Below, one piece after another: positions 51,695 through 61,402 of a DNA stretch of 64,000 nt (position 1 is its first letter; each line of letters starts with the position of its first letter). A model generated the notes under the pieces. The model did no database searches and was not told the origin of the DNA. It saw only the letters and a list, made by a program, of their open reading frames with translations. The stretch is taken from the NCBI RefSeq assembly GCF_004801905.1, contig NZ_SSSN01000003.1, positions 496,001 to 560,000 on the forward strand, written 5' to 3'. This stretch comes from Orlajensenia flava (GTDB taxonomy: Bacteria; Actinomycetota; Actinomycetes; Actinomycetales; Microbacteriaceae). The position numbers and the translations under genes were made by a program.

Positions 51695-52884
51695 CGGCGC
51701 TCGGTGCTGAGGCCGGAGGGGATCGCGGCCAGGTAGCCCTCGAGGTTGCGTCTCGTCTCGCGCACGGAGTCCCCGCCGAACTTCTCCAGCACGGCATTGG
51801 CGAGCGTCAGGGCGACCATCGCCTCGGCGACCACTCCCGATGCCGGAACCGCGCAGACGTCGGAGCGCTGGTGGTGGGCCGTGGTGTCCTCGCCGGTGGC
51901 GACGTCCACGGTGCGCAGTGCACGCGGGACGGTGGCGATCGGCTTCATGCCCGCGCGCACCCGGAGCACCGTGCCCGTCGACATCCCGCCCTCGGTTCCC
52001 CCCGCCCGGTCGCTCTCGCGTGAGATGAGGTCGCCGTCGCGGACGAGCTCGTCGTGGGCGGCCGATCCGCGCCGGGTGGTGGTGAGGAAGCCGTCGCCCA
52101 ATTCCACGCCCTTGATGGCCTGGATGCCCATCAGTGCGGCCGCGAGCTGGGAGTCGAGACGTCTGTCCCAGTGCACGTGCGATCCGAGTCCCGGCGGCAC
52201 CCCGTACGCGAGCACCTCTACGACGCCTCCGAGCGTGTCGCCCTCCTTGTGGGCGTCGTCGACCTCGGCGACCATACGGGCACTCGTCTCCGGGTCGAAG
52301 CAGCGCAGCGGATCAGCGTCCAGGGCGTCCACATCGTCGGGTCGGGGCAGCGCAGAACCCTCCGGCACGCGCACCGGCCCGATCGCGAGCGTGTGGCTGA
52401 CGAGACGGATGCCGAGCTCGGCGAGGAAGGAGCGCGCGACGGCGCCGAGGGCGACCCGTGCGGCCGTCTCACGGGCGCTGGCGCGCTCGAGCACGGGTCG
52501 CGCCTCGTCGAAGCCGTACTTCTGCATGCCGACGAGATCGGCGTGGCCGGGGCGGGGACGGGTGAGCGGCGCCCCACGTCCGCGACCGAGTGTCTCGGGA
52601 TCGACGGGCTCGGCGCTCATCACCTCGGTCCACTTGGGCCACTCGGTGTTCCCGATGCGGAGCGCGATGGGGCTGCCCAGCGAGAGGCCGTGACGAACGC
52701 CCCCCGAGACGTTCAGCTCGTCCTGCTCGAACTTCATGCGCGCGCCGCGGCCGTAGCCGAGCGTGCGGCGCTTGAGGTCGGCTCGAACGTCGTCGAGTGA
52801 GACCGGTACCCCGGCGGGCAGGCCCTCGAGCACGGCGATGAGTTCTGGACCGTGGGATTCCCCGGCGGTGAGCCATCGAAGCAT
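51691..52884 (-). CDS. aroC: Chorismate synthase
   Basis: A 397-residue FMN-dependent enzyme making chorismate, the substrate of TrpE in this same window. N-terminal [30 protein letters not shown] and [11 protein letters not shown] are family hallmarks. It starts 150 nt after aroE, separated by a non-coding gap. Confidence 0.97.
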   Translation of the reverse strand: MLRWLTAGESHGPELIAVLEGLPAGVPVSLDDVRADLKRRTLGYGRGARMKFEQDELNVSGGVRHGLSLGSPIALRIGNTEWPKWTEVMSAEPVDPETLGRGRGAPLTRPRPGHADLVGMQKYGFDEARPVLERASARETAARVALGAVARSFLAELGIRLVSHTLAIGPVRVPEGSALPRPDDVDALDADPLRCFDPETSARMVAEVDDAHKEGDTLGGVVEVLAYGVPPGLGSHVHWDRRLDSQLAAALMGIQAIKGVELGDGFLTTTRRGSAAHDELVRDGDLISRESDRAGGTEGGMSTGTVLRVRAGMKPIATVPRALRTVDVATGEDTTAHHQRSDVCAVPASGVVAEAMVALTLANAVLEKFGGDSVRETRRNLEGYLAAIPSGLSTERR

Positions 52885-53034
52885 GGATCCATCCTTCCAC
52901 GCGGCGCCCGGCGGTTACGCCACGGTCGCCCACCCGTGCCGCTCCCCGCCCACCCTGTCGCTCGTCGCCCGCGGTAGAACCTGGGCGGCGGTCGTCAACC
53001 CGGGCGGCGAGCGGTCGCCGGCCGGGGACCGGCG
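52885..53034. other. Non-coding gap between aroE and aroC
   Basis: 150 nt with no credible gene. A hairpin CGCCGG-(7)-CCGGCG at 53016-53034 directly follows the aroE stop on the minus strand and could end its transcript; the rest should hold an aroC promoter, but I see no clear hexamers. Confidence 0.4.
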
Positions 53035-53898
53035 CTACCGGGCGGCGGCGCGCATCGCGGCCAGCACCGCATCCTCGTCGGGCAGCGGCAGCTCGGGGTC
53101 TCCGCCCACGAACACCCGCACCTGCAGGAGGGCCTGGTGCACCAGCATCCCCGTCCCGCCGACAGCGCGACCCCCGACGAGCGCCCACTGCTGCGCCACC
53201 GCGCTCGGCCACGGGTCGTAACTCACGTCGAACAGCAGGGCGGCGGCGCGCAGCGACTCGGGTAGGTCGATCGGCGGGCGGGCTCCCCCGGGCAGCGTCG
53301 AGACGACGAGCGTGGATTCGACGATCTCCGCTCCGTCGAAGGCGACCGTGCGCAACCTGAGACCGACCGAGGCGGCCAGCCCCGCGAGCGCCTCTCCCCT
53401 GGCCGGATCCCGCAGAAGGAGCTGCACCTCTTCGGCGCCCAGCTCGGCTGCTGCAGCGATGGCAGAGGCCGCCGTCGCTCCTCCTCCGAGTACCGTCACG
53501 TGGGTGGCGCGCGCCACGCCCTCGTCGGCCAGTGCATGCACGAGGCCCGCGACATCCGTGTTGAATCCGAGCAGTCCTCCTGCGCGATCCCAGGCGAGGG
53601 TGTTGACCGCTCCCGTGACGCGGGCGCGCCGGTCGAGTTCGCCACCGGTCGACCCGGCCAGCTCGAAGGCGCGCGTCTTGAGGGGCATGGTCAGAGAGAG
53701 GCCGCGCCAGTCGTCGTCGAGCCCGGCGATGAAGCCGTCGAGCTCGGACGAATCGACCCGATGCCTGCCGTAGTCCCAGTCGAGGCCCAGTACGTCGTAC
53801 GCGGCACGATGCAGCTGCGGCGATCGCGAGTGATCGATGGGCGAGCCGAGCACCGCCAATCGCGTCAGTCGAGCGTCACTTGTACTCAGGATGCGCAT
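53035..53898 (-). CDS. aroE: Shikimate dehydrogenase
   Basis: A 287-residue NADPH enzyme reducing 3-dehydroshikimate. Substrate site SRSP near the N-terminus, SLTMPLK (usual form NVTxPxK, with Ser for Asn here), VNTL, GFNTDVAG, cofactor loop GGGATAAS and closing GTGMLVHQA. ATG at 53898 lies 23 nt inside the mltG end; it is the first reasonable start before RLAVLGSPIDHS. A TTG just before AVLG would be too short. Confidence 0.93.
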   Translation of the reverse strand: MRILSTSDARLTRLAVLGSPIDHSRSPQLHRAAYDVLGLDWDYGRHRVDSSELDGFIAGLDDDWRGLSLTMPLKTRAFELAGSTGGELDRRARVTGAVNTLAWDRAGGLLGFNTDVAGLVHALADEGVARATHVTVLGGGATAASAIAAAAELGAEEVQLLLRDPARGEALAGLAASVGLRLRTVAFDGAEIVESTLVVSTLPGGARPPIDLPESLRAAALLFDVSYDPWPSAVAQQWALVGGRAVGGTGMLVHQALLQVRVFVGGDPELPLPDEDAVLAAMRAAAR

Positions 53899-55258
53899 CC
53901 ATCCAGTCGAGCCACTTCTGCACGGCGGCGTCGTGCTCGTCGGACGTGGTGGAGAAGATCGTCTCACCGGTGTCGAGGTTCCAGGTCACGAAGTACAGCC
54001 ACGGTCCGTCGGCGGGATGCAGCGCCGCGTCGATGGCGAGGTCGCCCGGGTTGGAGATGGGCCCAGGAGGCAATCCCGGATGCACGTAGGTGTTGTACGG
54101 GTTGCTGCTGTCGGCGCGCTCGGCATCCGTCGTCGTCACCCGATCCGTCTGGCCGGTGCCGTACGCGACCGTCGCGTCGGACTGCAGCAGGCCGCTGTCC
54201 CACTGCGCGGGATCGAGCCGATTGAGGAACACGCGCGACACCTTGTAGTAGTCGTCCTTGAGGCCGGCCTCGCGTTGCACGAGGGCGGCGAGCACGACGG
54301 TGTTCCAGCGCTGGTCGGGTGCGACACCGGCATCGTCGAGTGCCTTGAACGAGCGATCGACCATGGTCTTCAGCGCCTGCTGCGGCGTGGTACCCGGGTC
54401 GAACTTGTAGGTGGCCGGGAACAGGAAGCCCTCGAGGGTCGTCGCCTGCGCGGGCAGCCCGTAGGTCGCCGGTGTGGCCGCCGCAGCCGTCACGTCGGCG
54501 ACGGGCACCTTGAGCGCGGCCGCCACGAGCGGGTAGATGTCGGCTGCGGCCGTCCCCTCGGGCACGGCGACGGTGTTCTCGAGCTTGTTCGCGGGATCCT
54601 GCAGCGCGGCGAGGGCGGACTTCGAACTCATCTTGGACTTGAGCTGGTAGGAGCCGGGCTGGAACACGGGATCGGGCTTGGTCTTCAGGAGCAGGTCGTA
54701 GAACGCGTCGTAGGAGGCGGTGACACCCTGCTTGTGAAGGGTCTTGGCGATGTCATCGCCGATGTCGCCGTCGTTGATGCTCACCACGACGCTCCCGCTG
54801 CCGGAGCCGCTGTAGTCGGCGGCCGGCTGCGTCGACGCGATGAACTGGTTGATCGGACCCTGCAGCGCGAACCAGCCGCCGACCGCGAGACCTACCAGGA
54901 CGAGGACGATCACCAGGCAGCCGACGCCGGCGCCGCGCTTCTTCTTCTCGCGCTCGGGGTAGGCGTCGGAGTACTGGGTGCGTCGCTGTGCTCGCGACGG
55001 CGCGGTGGTGGGAGTCAGCACGGGGTCCAGCAGCGTGGCCGGGTCATGCTCCTGCTCGCGCGCCTCGCGCCGGCTGCGCGGCTGGCGCTGCTCATCGGCC
55101 GATCGTTCCCGCGATCGAGACGGCGCGACGGGTGCGGACGGCGTCACGGCCGGTGTGGGGCCGGTGCCCGAGATCAGCGCCTGCCAGCCGGCATCGTCGC
55201 CCTCGGGACCCTGCGTCGCTCCAGCGCCGCCATGGCGCGAACGGGTGTCATCTGACAA
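53876..55258 (-). CDS. mltG: Endolytic transglycosylase MltG
   Basis: A 460-residue membrane enzyme cutting nascent peptidoglycan. About 110 residues of charged, disordered cytoplasmic sequence, one helix (about 110-132), a LysM-like region, then the YceG domain with catalytic Glu in AALVQREAG and the FLNRL segment. TTG at 55258 is chosen: no ATG/GTG fits, it follows the ruvX stop by 4 nt, and the upstream reading is out-of-family. The 3' end overlaps aroE by 23 nt. Confidence 0.9.
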   Translation of the reverse strand: MSDDTRSRHGGAGATQGPEGDDAGWQALISGTGPTPAVTPSAPVAPSRSRERSADEQRQPRSRREAREQEHDPATLLDPVLTPTTAPSRAQRRTQYSDAYPEREKKKRGAGVGCLVIVLVLVGLAVGGWFALQGPINQFIASTQPAADYSGSGSGSVVVSINDGDIGDDIAKTLHKQGVTASYDAFYDLLLKTKPDPVFQPGSYQLKSKMSSKSALAALQDPANKLENTVAVPEGTAAADIYPLVAAALKVPVADVTAAAATPATYGLPAQATTLEGFLFPATYKFDPGTTPQQALKTMVDRSFKALDDAGVAPDQRWNTVVLAALVQREAGLKDDYYKVSRVFLNRLDPAQWDSGLLQSDATVAYGTGQTDRVTTTDAERADSSNPYNTYVHPGLPPGPISNPGDLAIDAALHPADGPWLYFVTWNLDTGETIFSTTSDEHDAAVQKWLDWMDAHPEYK

Positions 55259-55262
55259 AGCT

Positions 55263-55736
55263 TCAGGATCCTTCGGTGGGGGCGATGGGGGTTCCGGGTG
55301 GCCGTCCCGATGCGCGCTCGGCGTCCAGCGCATGTTGCACAATGATAACGGCGGCCACCTGATCGACAACCGGGCGTTGCTGTTTCGCCTTCCGACCGGA
55401 TGCTCGCAGCGCCGACTGCGCCGACACCGTGGTGAGGCGTTCGTCGACGAGGCGGACCGGCACGCTCAGGGCGACCTGGAGCGCTTCTCCGAAGCCGACG
55501 GCGTCGGCGGTGGATGCCGTCCGTTGGCCCGACAGAGCCAGCGGAAGGCCGACGATCACCTCGATGGCGCCGACCTCGGCCGCCAGCTCGACGATCCGGG
55601 CGATGTCGCGGCCGGCAGCCGTCCGATCGCGGGGGACCGTCTCGACGGGCGTAGCGAGCATGCCGTGCGGGTCGGATCGGGCGACGCCGATCCGGGCGGT
55701 GCCCACGTCGATGCCGAGCCGGGAACCGGCACGCAC
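55263..55736 (-). CDS. ruvX: Putative pre-16S rRNA nuclease / Holliday junction resolvase-like RuvX
   Basis: A 157-residue RNase H-fold protein of the YqgF family, with LGIDVGTARIGVA, an internal VGLPLALSG and the acidic residue in LVDERLTT. It is thought to mature 16S rRNA 5' ends. GTG at 55736 begins 1 nt after the alaS stop; alaS-ruvX-mltG order is conserved in actinobacteria. Confidence 0.94.
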   Translation of the reverse strand: MRAGSRLGIDVGTARIGVARSDPHGMLATPVETVPRDRTAAGRDIARIVELAAEVGAIEVIVGLPLALSGQRTASTADAVGFGEALQVALSVPVRLVDERLTTVSAQSALRASGRKAKQQRPVVDQVAAVIIVQHALDAERASGRPPGTPIAPTEGS

Positions 55737-55737
55737 G

Positions 55738-58401
55738 CTAGCGCGCCGCCCGTACCGCTGCGATCACCGCGTCGCGGGCTGCGGAGACGGCGGACGGGTC
55801 CGTTCCACCGCCTTGGGCGAGATCGTCCTTTCCACCTCCTCGGCCGCCGAGGGACGCGGCTGCGTCACGCACCAGCGCCCCGGCCGAGAGGCCGGCATCC
55901 CGAGCGGCCTGATTGGTCGCGACGATGACGAGCGGCTTGTCGGCGGCGACCGCGGTCAGCGCGACGACCGCCGCCGAAGTCCCCAACCGCTCGCGCACGG
56001 ACGTGACGAGCGAGCGCAGTTCGTCGCCCGAGGCGAGGACGCCGGCGTGCTCTGCCACGACCGACACGTCTCCGACGGTGGTCGCATTCGCCGCCAGAGC
56101 CGGAACCCGGTCGCGGAGCGCCTGAGCCTCGTACGCTGCGATCTTCTTCTCGGCCGCCTTGAGGCTGGACATCAACTCGGAGACGCGCTCGGGAAGCTTC
56201 TCGCGCGGTGTCTTGAGGTTGCTCGTCAGCGCGCCGACGATCGCTCGTTCGGCGGCAAGGTCCTGGAAGGCCTCGAGGCCGACGAGCGATTCGACGCGGC
56301 GGTTGGTCGATCCGACGCTCGATTCGCTGATGAGGTTGATCATGCCGATCTCGGCACTCGTCGAGACGTGGGTGCCGGCGCAGAGCTCGCGCGACCACGG
56401 ACCGCCGATGTCGACCATGCGCACCGTGTCGCCGTACTTCTCGCCGAACAGCGCCATGGCTCCGAGCGCCTTCGCCTCGGCGACGGGCATCTCGCGCGTG
56501 GTCACCTGCAGGTTGTCGCGGATGGCGTTGTTGGAGATCTCCTCGATCTCGCTGCGGGTCGCAGGCGAGAGCGCCTTGTTCCACCCGAAGTCGAGGCGCA
56601 GGTAGCCGGCCTTGTTGAACGACCCGGACTGATGGGCGGTGGGCCCGAGCACCTGTCGCAGGGCAGCGTGGATGATGTGTGTCCCCGAGTGCGCCTGCCG
56701 CGCACCGCGGCGGTAGTCGTCGTCGACGACCGAGGTCGCGGGATCGCCCACTCCGACCTCACCCGAGCGCACCGTGACGGTGTGGCTGATGAGGCCCTTG
56801 ACCGGCTTCTGCACGTCGAGCACGTCGAGCTCGTAGCCCGGACCGACGATGAGGCCCTTGTCGGCCGCCTGCCCGCCGGACTCCGCGTAGAGCGAGGTCT
56901 CGGCGAGGATGACCTCCGCCTTCTGCCCCGTGCGGATGCGATTGACGGACTCACCCCCGACGAGCAGCCCCAGCACGCGTGAATCGGTCTGCAGATCGGT
57001 GTAGCCCGTGAACACCGTCTCGCCGTGAGCACGGAAGTCCCCGTACACGCTCAGGTCGGCCAGCGCCGACTTCTTGGAGCGTGCGTCGGCCTTGGCGCGG
57101 GAGCGCTGCTCGGACATGAGGGTGTCGAATGCGGTGCGGTCCACCGCGATGCCCGCCTCATCCGCCATCTCGAGGGTGAGCTCGATCGGGAATCCGTAGG
57201 TGTCGTGCAGCAGGAAGGCGGTGTCGCCGGCGAGAGCGGGCGCCCCTGAAGCCTTGGTCTTGCCGACCGCGAGATCGAGGATGCTCGTGCCCGCCGTGAG
57301 GGTGCGGAGGAAGGTCTCCTCCTCGGCGTGCGCCAACGAGGAGATGAGCGGGTAGTCCGCCTCGACCTCGGGGTACGCGGCCTTCATGGCGTCGCGCGAC
57401 GCGGGGAACAGCTCACCGAAGGTCGCCTCCTCGACGCCGAGCAGGCGCATGGCACGGATGCTGCGGCGCATCAGACGCCGCAGGATGTAGCCGCGCCCCT
57501 CGTTCGACGGTGCGACGCCGTCGCTCATCAGCATCAGGGAGGAGCGCACATGGTCGGCCACGACCCGCAATCGCACGTCATCCTCGTGGTCGGCGCCGTA
57601 TCGGCGACCCGAGAGCTCGGCCGCGCGGTCGAGAACGGGGCGAACCTGGTCGATCTCGTACAGGTTGTCGACGCCCTGCTTGATGAACGCGACCCGCTCG
57701 AGGCCCATTCCGGTGTCGATGTTCTTCTTGGGGAGCTCGCCGACGATGCGGAAGTCGTACTTGGAGCGCACGTCGTCGATGAGGTACTGCATGAAGACGA
57801 GGTTCCAGATCTCGACGTAGCGGTCGTCATCCGTCGCCGGTCCCCCGTCGATGCCGTATGCCGGGCCACGGTCGAAGAAGATCTCCGAGCACGGGCCTGC
57901 TGGACCGGGTACGCCGGTCGACCAGTAGTTGGTGTCCTTGTCGAGCCGTTGGATGCGCTCGTCGGGCAGTCCCGCCACGCGCTTCCAGATGGCGATGGCC
58001 TCGTCGTCGTCCTTGTAGACCGTGACCCAGAGGTCCTTCGGGTCGAACCCGTAGCCGCCGTCCGCCTCCGCGTCGGTGAGCAGCTCCCAGGCGTAGCTGA
58101 TGGCGCCTTCCTTGAAGTAGTCGCCGAACGAGAAGTTGCCGTTCATCTGGAAGAAGGTGCCGTGGCGCGGCGTGCGCCCCACCTCTTCGATGTCGCTCGT
58201 GCGGATGCACTTCTGCACGCTCGTGGCGCGCGGATACGGCGCAGGGACCACACCCGTGAGGTATGGCACGAACGGCACCATTCCCGCGACCGTGAACAGG
58301 AGGGTGGGGTCGTCGCTCACGAGGGAGGCGGAGGGCACGACGGTGTGACCGCGCTCCCCGAAGAACTCGAGCCAGCGGCGGCGGATGTCAGCAGTCTGCA
58401 T
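55738..58401 (-). CDS. alaS: Alanyl-tRNA synthetase
   Basis: An 887-residue class II synthetase. Catalytic core (about 1-460) with TLLFTVAGMVPF and GLERVAFI; editing domain with HSGTHIIHAALR and LCAGTHV zinc ligands; a coiled-coil C-terminal part with the Gly-rich GGRGGGKDDLAQGGG end. No T-box leader is visible in the 64-nt upstream gap. Confidence 0.97.
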   Translation of the reverse strand: MQTADIRRRWLEFFGERGHTVVPSASLVSDDPTLLFTVAGMVPFVPYLTGVVPAPYPRATSVQKCIRTSDIEEVGRTPRHGTFFQMNGNFSFGDYFKEGAISYAWELLTDAEADGGYGFDPKDLWVTVYKDDDEAIAIWKRVAGLPDERIQRLDKDTNYWSTGVPGPAGPCSEIFFDRGPAYGIDGGPATDDDRYVEIWNLVFMQYLIDDVRSKYDFRIVGELPKKNIDTGMGLERVAFIKQGVDNLYEIDQVRPVLDRAAELSGRRYGADHEDDVRLRVVADHVRSSLMLMSDGVAPSNEGRGYILRRLMRRSIRAMRLLGVEEATFGELFPASRDAMKAAYPEVEADYPLISSLAHAEEETFLRTLTAGTSILDLAVGKTKASGAPALAGDTAFLLHDTYGFPIELTLEMADEAGIAVDRTAFDTLMSEQRSRAKADARSKKSALADLSVYGDFRAHGETVFTGYTDLQTDSRVLGLLVGGESVNRIRTGQKAEVILAETSLYAESGGQAADKGLIVGPGYELDVLDVQKPVKGLISHTVTVRSGEVGVGDPATSVVDDDYRRGARQAHSGTHIIHAALRQVLGPTAHQSGSFNKAGYLRLDFGWNKALSPATRSEIEEISNNAIRDNLQVTTREMPVAEAKALGAMALFGEKYGDTVRMVDIGGPWSRELCAGTHVSTSAEIGMINLISESSVGSTNRRVESLVGLEAFQDLAAERAIVGALTSNLKTPREKLPERVSELMSSLKAAEKKIAAYEAQALRDRVPALAANATTVGDVSVVAEHAGVLASGDELRSLVTSVRERLGTSAAVVALTAVAADKPLVIVATNQAARDAGLSAGALVRDAAASLGGRGGGKDDLAQGGGTDPSAVSAARDAVIAAVRAAR

Positions 58402-58465
58402 GGGGTCCGTTACGGTGATGGCCGCCGGTTTGGGGCGGCAGGATGATTCGCAAGGAGCTCCGCGC

Positions 58466-58663
58466 TCAGCTCGCGGCTCCGTCGATGGCGTCGCGCAATT
58501 CGGCCTCGCGCCGGTGGTAGCCGTCGCTGACGGCCTCGCCGAACTCGCGAGCCTTCGTGTCGAGGTCTGCGAAGAAGGCTCGGCCCTGTTGCGTCCTGTT
58601 CACCTGGTGGGCGATGACGAAACCGGCTCCGATGCCGATCAACAGCCACAACACGTTCTTCAT
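58466..58663 (-). CDS. Small membrane-anchored protein between DUF948 and alaS
   Basis: A 65-residue protein with one N-terminal helix (MKNVLWLLIGIGAGFVIAH) and a charged, probably coiled-coil remainder (residues 25-60). GAGGAG lies about 8 nt before the ATG. A small protein (DUF6167 in Streptomyces) occupies the same place between DUF948 and alaS; homology is not certain. Confidence 0.7.
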   Translation of the reverse strand: MKNVLWLLIGIGAGFVIAHQVNRTQQGRAFFADLDTKAREFGEAVSDGYHRREAELRDAIDGAAS

Positions 58664-58708
58664 GCTCGCTCCTCGTTTGCTTCGTGGTGCTCGTTAAACA
58701 GTACTTGC

Positions 58709-59071
58709 TCAGCGACGGCGAGCAGCCCGGCCGAACCCGAGCGCAGCGCGCACCGCCGCGGAGAAACCGGCCAGCTTGATCAGCGGTCCGCCGACCGTCG
58801 CGGCGAAGAGCGCGATGAGCGCCGAGACGTTGCCGGTGACCTCGGAGACGTCCCGCGTGATGGTGTCGACCCGGGTCAACTGCTTGTTGGTCTCCCGGAC
58901 GGTCTCCGTGACCTCGCCGACCAGAGGGGTGAGGCTGGTGTTGGCGTCGACGATCGCGTCGCGCACGGCGTCGAGGACGCCTCCGAACTTCCAGAGCAGG
59001 ATGCCGATGAGCACCACGAGCGCTGCGAACAGCGCGGTGGCGACTAGTCCGACGATGTCACCAGCGGTCAC
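58709..59071 (-). CDS. DUF948 family membrane protein
   Basis: A 120-residue protein with an N-terminal helix (about 5-27) and a long heptad-like helix (LTPLVGEVTETVRETNKQL region), as in DUF948. Function unknown. GTG at 59071 is chosen over the GTG two codons earlier because AGGAG lies 5 nt before it. It sits between rpsD and alaS, as in other actinobacteria. Confidence 0.8.
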   Translation of the reverse strand: MTAGDIVGLVATALFAALVVLIGILLWKFGGVLDAVRDAIVDANTSLTPLVGEVTETVRETNKQLTRVDTITRDVSEVTGNVSALIALFAATVGGPLIKLAGFSAAVRAALGFGRAARRR

Positions 59072-59108
59072 GATCACTCCTGCATTCCGGTAGGGGCATT
59101 CAACGCGA

Positions 59109-59138
59109 AAGGCGGGCCATCCGAAGATGACCCGCCTT
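59109..59138 (-). terminator. rpsD intrinsic terminator
   Basis: On the minus strand AAGGCGGG-T-CATC pairs with GATG-G-CCCGCCTT around a TTCG tetraloop: a 13-bp stem (one T-G pair) 25 nt after the rpsD stop, followed by T-rich CTTTCG. It is the clearest intrinsic terminator in the window, making rpsD monocistronic. Confidence 0.85.
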
Positions 59139-59163
59139 CCAGCGTAGTGAATGCGACGAGCTC

Positions 59164-59793
59164 TTAGCGAGCCGCGTAGTACTCGACCACGAGCTGCACT
59201 TCGCAGGTCACGGGGACCTCGGCACGCTTGGGACGACGCACGAGCGTGGCCTGCAGCTTGTCGATCTCGACATCGAGGTAAGCGGGAACCTTGGGGAGCA
59301 CGTCGACGTGACCACCGGCCGCGGCGACCTGGAAGGGCTCGGTGCCCTCCGAGCGCTCCTTGACGCTGATGTGCTGACCCGGCTTCACGCGGAACGACGG
59401 GCGGTCCACGATCTTGCCGTCGACGAGGATGTGGCGGTGCACGACGAACTGGCGGGCCTGGGCGCTGGTGCGGGCGAAGCCGGCGCGCAGCACGAGGGCG
59501 TCCAGACGCATCTCGAGCAGCTCGACCAGGTTCTCACCGGTCAGGCCCTCGGTGCGGCGGGCCTCGTTGAAGGCGATGCGCAGCTGCTTCTCGCGGATGC
59601 CGTACTGGGCGCGCAGGCGCTGCTTCTCGCGCAGACGAACGGCGTAGTCGGAGTCGGCCTTGCGCTTGGTGCGGCCGTGCTCACCGGGAGCGTACGGACG
59701 CTTCTCGAGGTACTTGGCCGCCTTCGGGGTGAGGGCGATGCCGAGCGAGCGAGACAGACGCGTCTTGCTACGGGTACGTGACTTGGTAGACAC
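59164..59793 (-). CDS. rpsD: 30S ribosomal protein S4
   Basis: A 209-residue primary 16S rRNA-binding protein that starts 30S assembly. The N-terminal helical part is followed by the S4 RNA-binding motif (about 98-160: RLDALVLRAGFARTSAQARQ, GHIL-type VHRHILVDG). GTG at 59793 has AAAGGA 6 nt upstream. It is alone, away from the alpha operon, with its own terminator and a long leader. Confidence 0.97.
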   Translation of the reverse strand: MSTKSRTRSKTRLSRSLGIALTPKAAKYLEKRPYAPGEHGRTKRKADSDYAVRLREKQRLRAQYGIREKQLRIAFNEARRTEGLTGENLVELLEMRLDALVLRAGFARTSAQARQFVVHRHILVDGKIVDRPSFRVKPGQHISVKERSEGTEPFQVAAAGGHVDVLPKVPAYLDVEIDKLQATLVRRPKRAEVPVTCEVQLVVEYYAAR

Positions 59794-59966
59794 GGTTTCC
59801 TTTCAATGGATTCTGAAGTATGTGACCGGCGCGCCGAAGCACATCGGTGAAGTCAGAGGGATCGGCCAACAGGGTTCGACCGGCTACAGGTCGCAGTCCC
59901 CTCACCCTGCCTTCGCGCAGCCGCACGCGAAATACAGGCTCAAGGCCTCCGACAGATTAGCACAAC
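59794..59966 (-). promoter_or_regulatory. rpsD upstream region, long leader
   Basis: 173 nt without a gene. TAATCT (59959-59954, minus strand) at the far end is a good -10 and would give a leader of about 150 nt. In other bacteria S4 represses its own or its operon's translation through leader structure; a long leader on a solitary rpsD makes that possible here. No known motif is recognised. Confidence 0.35.
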
Positions 59967-61301
59967 TCACTCGCCGCGGACGATGCGGCGGATCTTGCCG
60001 AGCCGCGCCGAGATGTCGCGCTCGTTGCCGTGTTCGGTCGGCTCGTAGTAGTCGGTCCCCTGCAACTCGCGGGGTAGGTAGTCCTGCCGCGAGACGCCGA
60101 TCGGGTCATCGTGGGGGTAGATGTAACCCTTGCCGTGGCCGAGACGTTTGGCTCCCGGGTAGTGGGCGTCGCGGAGGTGCTTGGGCACGCGCCCGAAGTT
60201 CCCGGCCTTCACGTCGGCGATCGCCCGATCGATGCCCAGGTAGGCCGCGTTGGACTTGGGCGCCGTCGCGAGATGCACAACGGCCTGCGCGAGCGGGATC
60301 CGGCCCTCCGGCATGCCGATGAACTGGACGGCATCCGCGGCGGCGACGGCGACACCGAGGGCTTGCGGATCGGCCATGCCGATGTCCTCCGACGCGAGCA
60401 CGATGATGCGGCGGGCGATGAAGCGGGGGTCCTCCCCGGCCTCGATCATGCGGGCGAGATAGTGAAGGGAGGCATCGACATCCGACCCGCGAACCGACTT
60501 GATGAACGCGCTGATGACGTCGTAGTGCTCGTCGCCATTGCGGTCGTATCGCAACAACGCGCGATCGACCGCCTGCGCGACGATCTCCGCTGTGATGGCA
60601 GGCGTCTTGGATGCCGCCGTGCCGGTGGCGGCCGAGACGGAGGCGGCCTCGAGCGCCGTGAGCGCTCGTCGGGCGTCGCCGGATGCCAACCGGATGATCG
60701 CGGCCCGGGCCTCGGCGTCGACGGTGACCCGGCCGTCGAGCCCTCGGGGGTCGGAGACCGCCCGGTCGACGAGGACGCCGAGGTCCTCGTCGGAGAGGGT
60801 CTCCAGCGTGAGCAGCAGTGAACGAGAGAGGAGCGGGGAGATGACGGAGAACGACGGATTCTCCGTCGTCGCGGCGACGAGGATGACCCAGCCGTTCTCG
60901 ACTCCCGGAAGCAGCGCATCCTGCTGGGCCTTGGTGAAGCGGTGGATCTCGTCGAGGAAGAGGACGGTGGAGATGCCGTAGAGGTCCCGGGTCGACATGG
61001 CCTCCTCCATCACCTGACGCACGTCGCGCACGCCGGCCGACACGGCGGAGAGCTCGACGAAGCGGCGGCCGGACGAGTGCGCGATCGCCTGCGCGAGGGT
61101 GGTCTTGCCCGTGCCCGGGGGGCCCCAGAGGATGACGGAGACGTTGCCGCGTTCACCGGTCTTGTCGCTCGCCAGGGCGACGAGCGGCGAACCGGGCGTG
61201 AGCAGGTGCTTCTGACCGGCGACCTCGTCGAGGCTGCGCGGCCGCATGCGCACGGCGAGTGGGGTCGAGCCACTGCGCAGGCCGAGGCTCGCATCCGTCA
61301 T
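59967..61301 (-). CDS. rarA: Replication-associated recombination protein A (RarA/MgsA)
   Basis: A 444-residue AAA+ ATPase acting at stalled forks. Walker A GPPGTGKT at 60-67, Walker [10 protein letters not shown] (Asp117, Glu118), sensor TTENPSF, and the C-terminal tetramerisation domain ending in [12 protein letters not shown] at 61301 is chosen over a longer reading: TACGCT stands 6 nt before it. Confidence 0.95.
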   Translation of the reverse strand: MTDASLGLRSGSTPLAVRMRPRSLDEVAGQKHLLTPGSPLVALASDKTGERGNVSVILWGPPGTGKTTLAQAIAHSSGRRFVELSAVSAGVRDVRQVMEEAMSTRDLYGISTVLFLDEIHRFTKAQQDALLPGVENGWVILVAATTENPSFSVISPLLSRSLLLTLETLSDEDLGVLVDRAVSDPRGLDGRVTVDAEARAAIIRLASGDARRALTALEAASVSAATGTAASKTPAITAEIVAQAVDRALLRYDRNGDEHYDVISAFIKSVRGSDVDASLHYLARMIEAGEDPRFIARRIIVLASEDIGMADPQALGVAVAAADAVQFIGMPEGRIPLAQAVVHLATAPKSNAAYLGIDRAIADVKAGNFGRVPKHLRDAHYPGAKRLGHGKGYIYPHDDPIGVSRQDYLPRELQGTDYYEPTEHGNERDISARLGKIRRIVRGE

Positions 61302-61307
61302 GCGACC

Positions 61308-61313
61308 AGCGTA
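61308..61313 (-). promoter_or_regulatory. -10 hexamer TACGCT for rarA (leaderless-type)
   Basis: TACGCT on the minus strand, 6 nt, then ATG. It lies in the divergent gap with the cyclophilin gene and decides the rarA start. Confidence 0.45.
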
Positions 61314-61345
61314 ATCGTCGCCGCCGACACACCTCCTCGCCTCAT

Positions 61346-61375
61346 TTGTCGCTCGAGCGAGCCCTCCCGTAGAGT
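61346..61375 (+). promoter_or_regulatory. Promoter of the cyclophilin gene
   Basis: TTGTCG (61346-61351) and TAGAGT (61370-61375) are separated by 18 nt, giving a start near 61382 and a leader of about 21 nt with AAGGAG before the GTG. Here both hexamers are visible. Confidence 0.55.
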
Positions 61376-61402
61376 TCACCGTGGTCAGGCGTAAGGAGCA
61401 CT

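Noticed and set aside
58402..58465. T-box leader before alaS
   Set aside because: The gap is 64 nt and lacks a T-box sequence or terminator.
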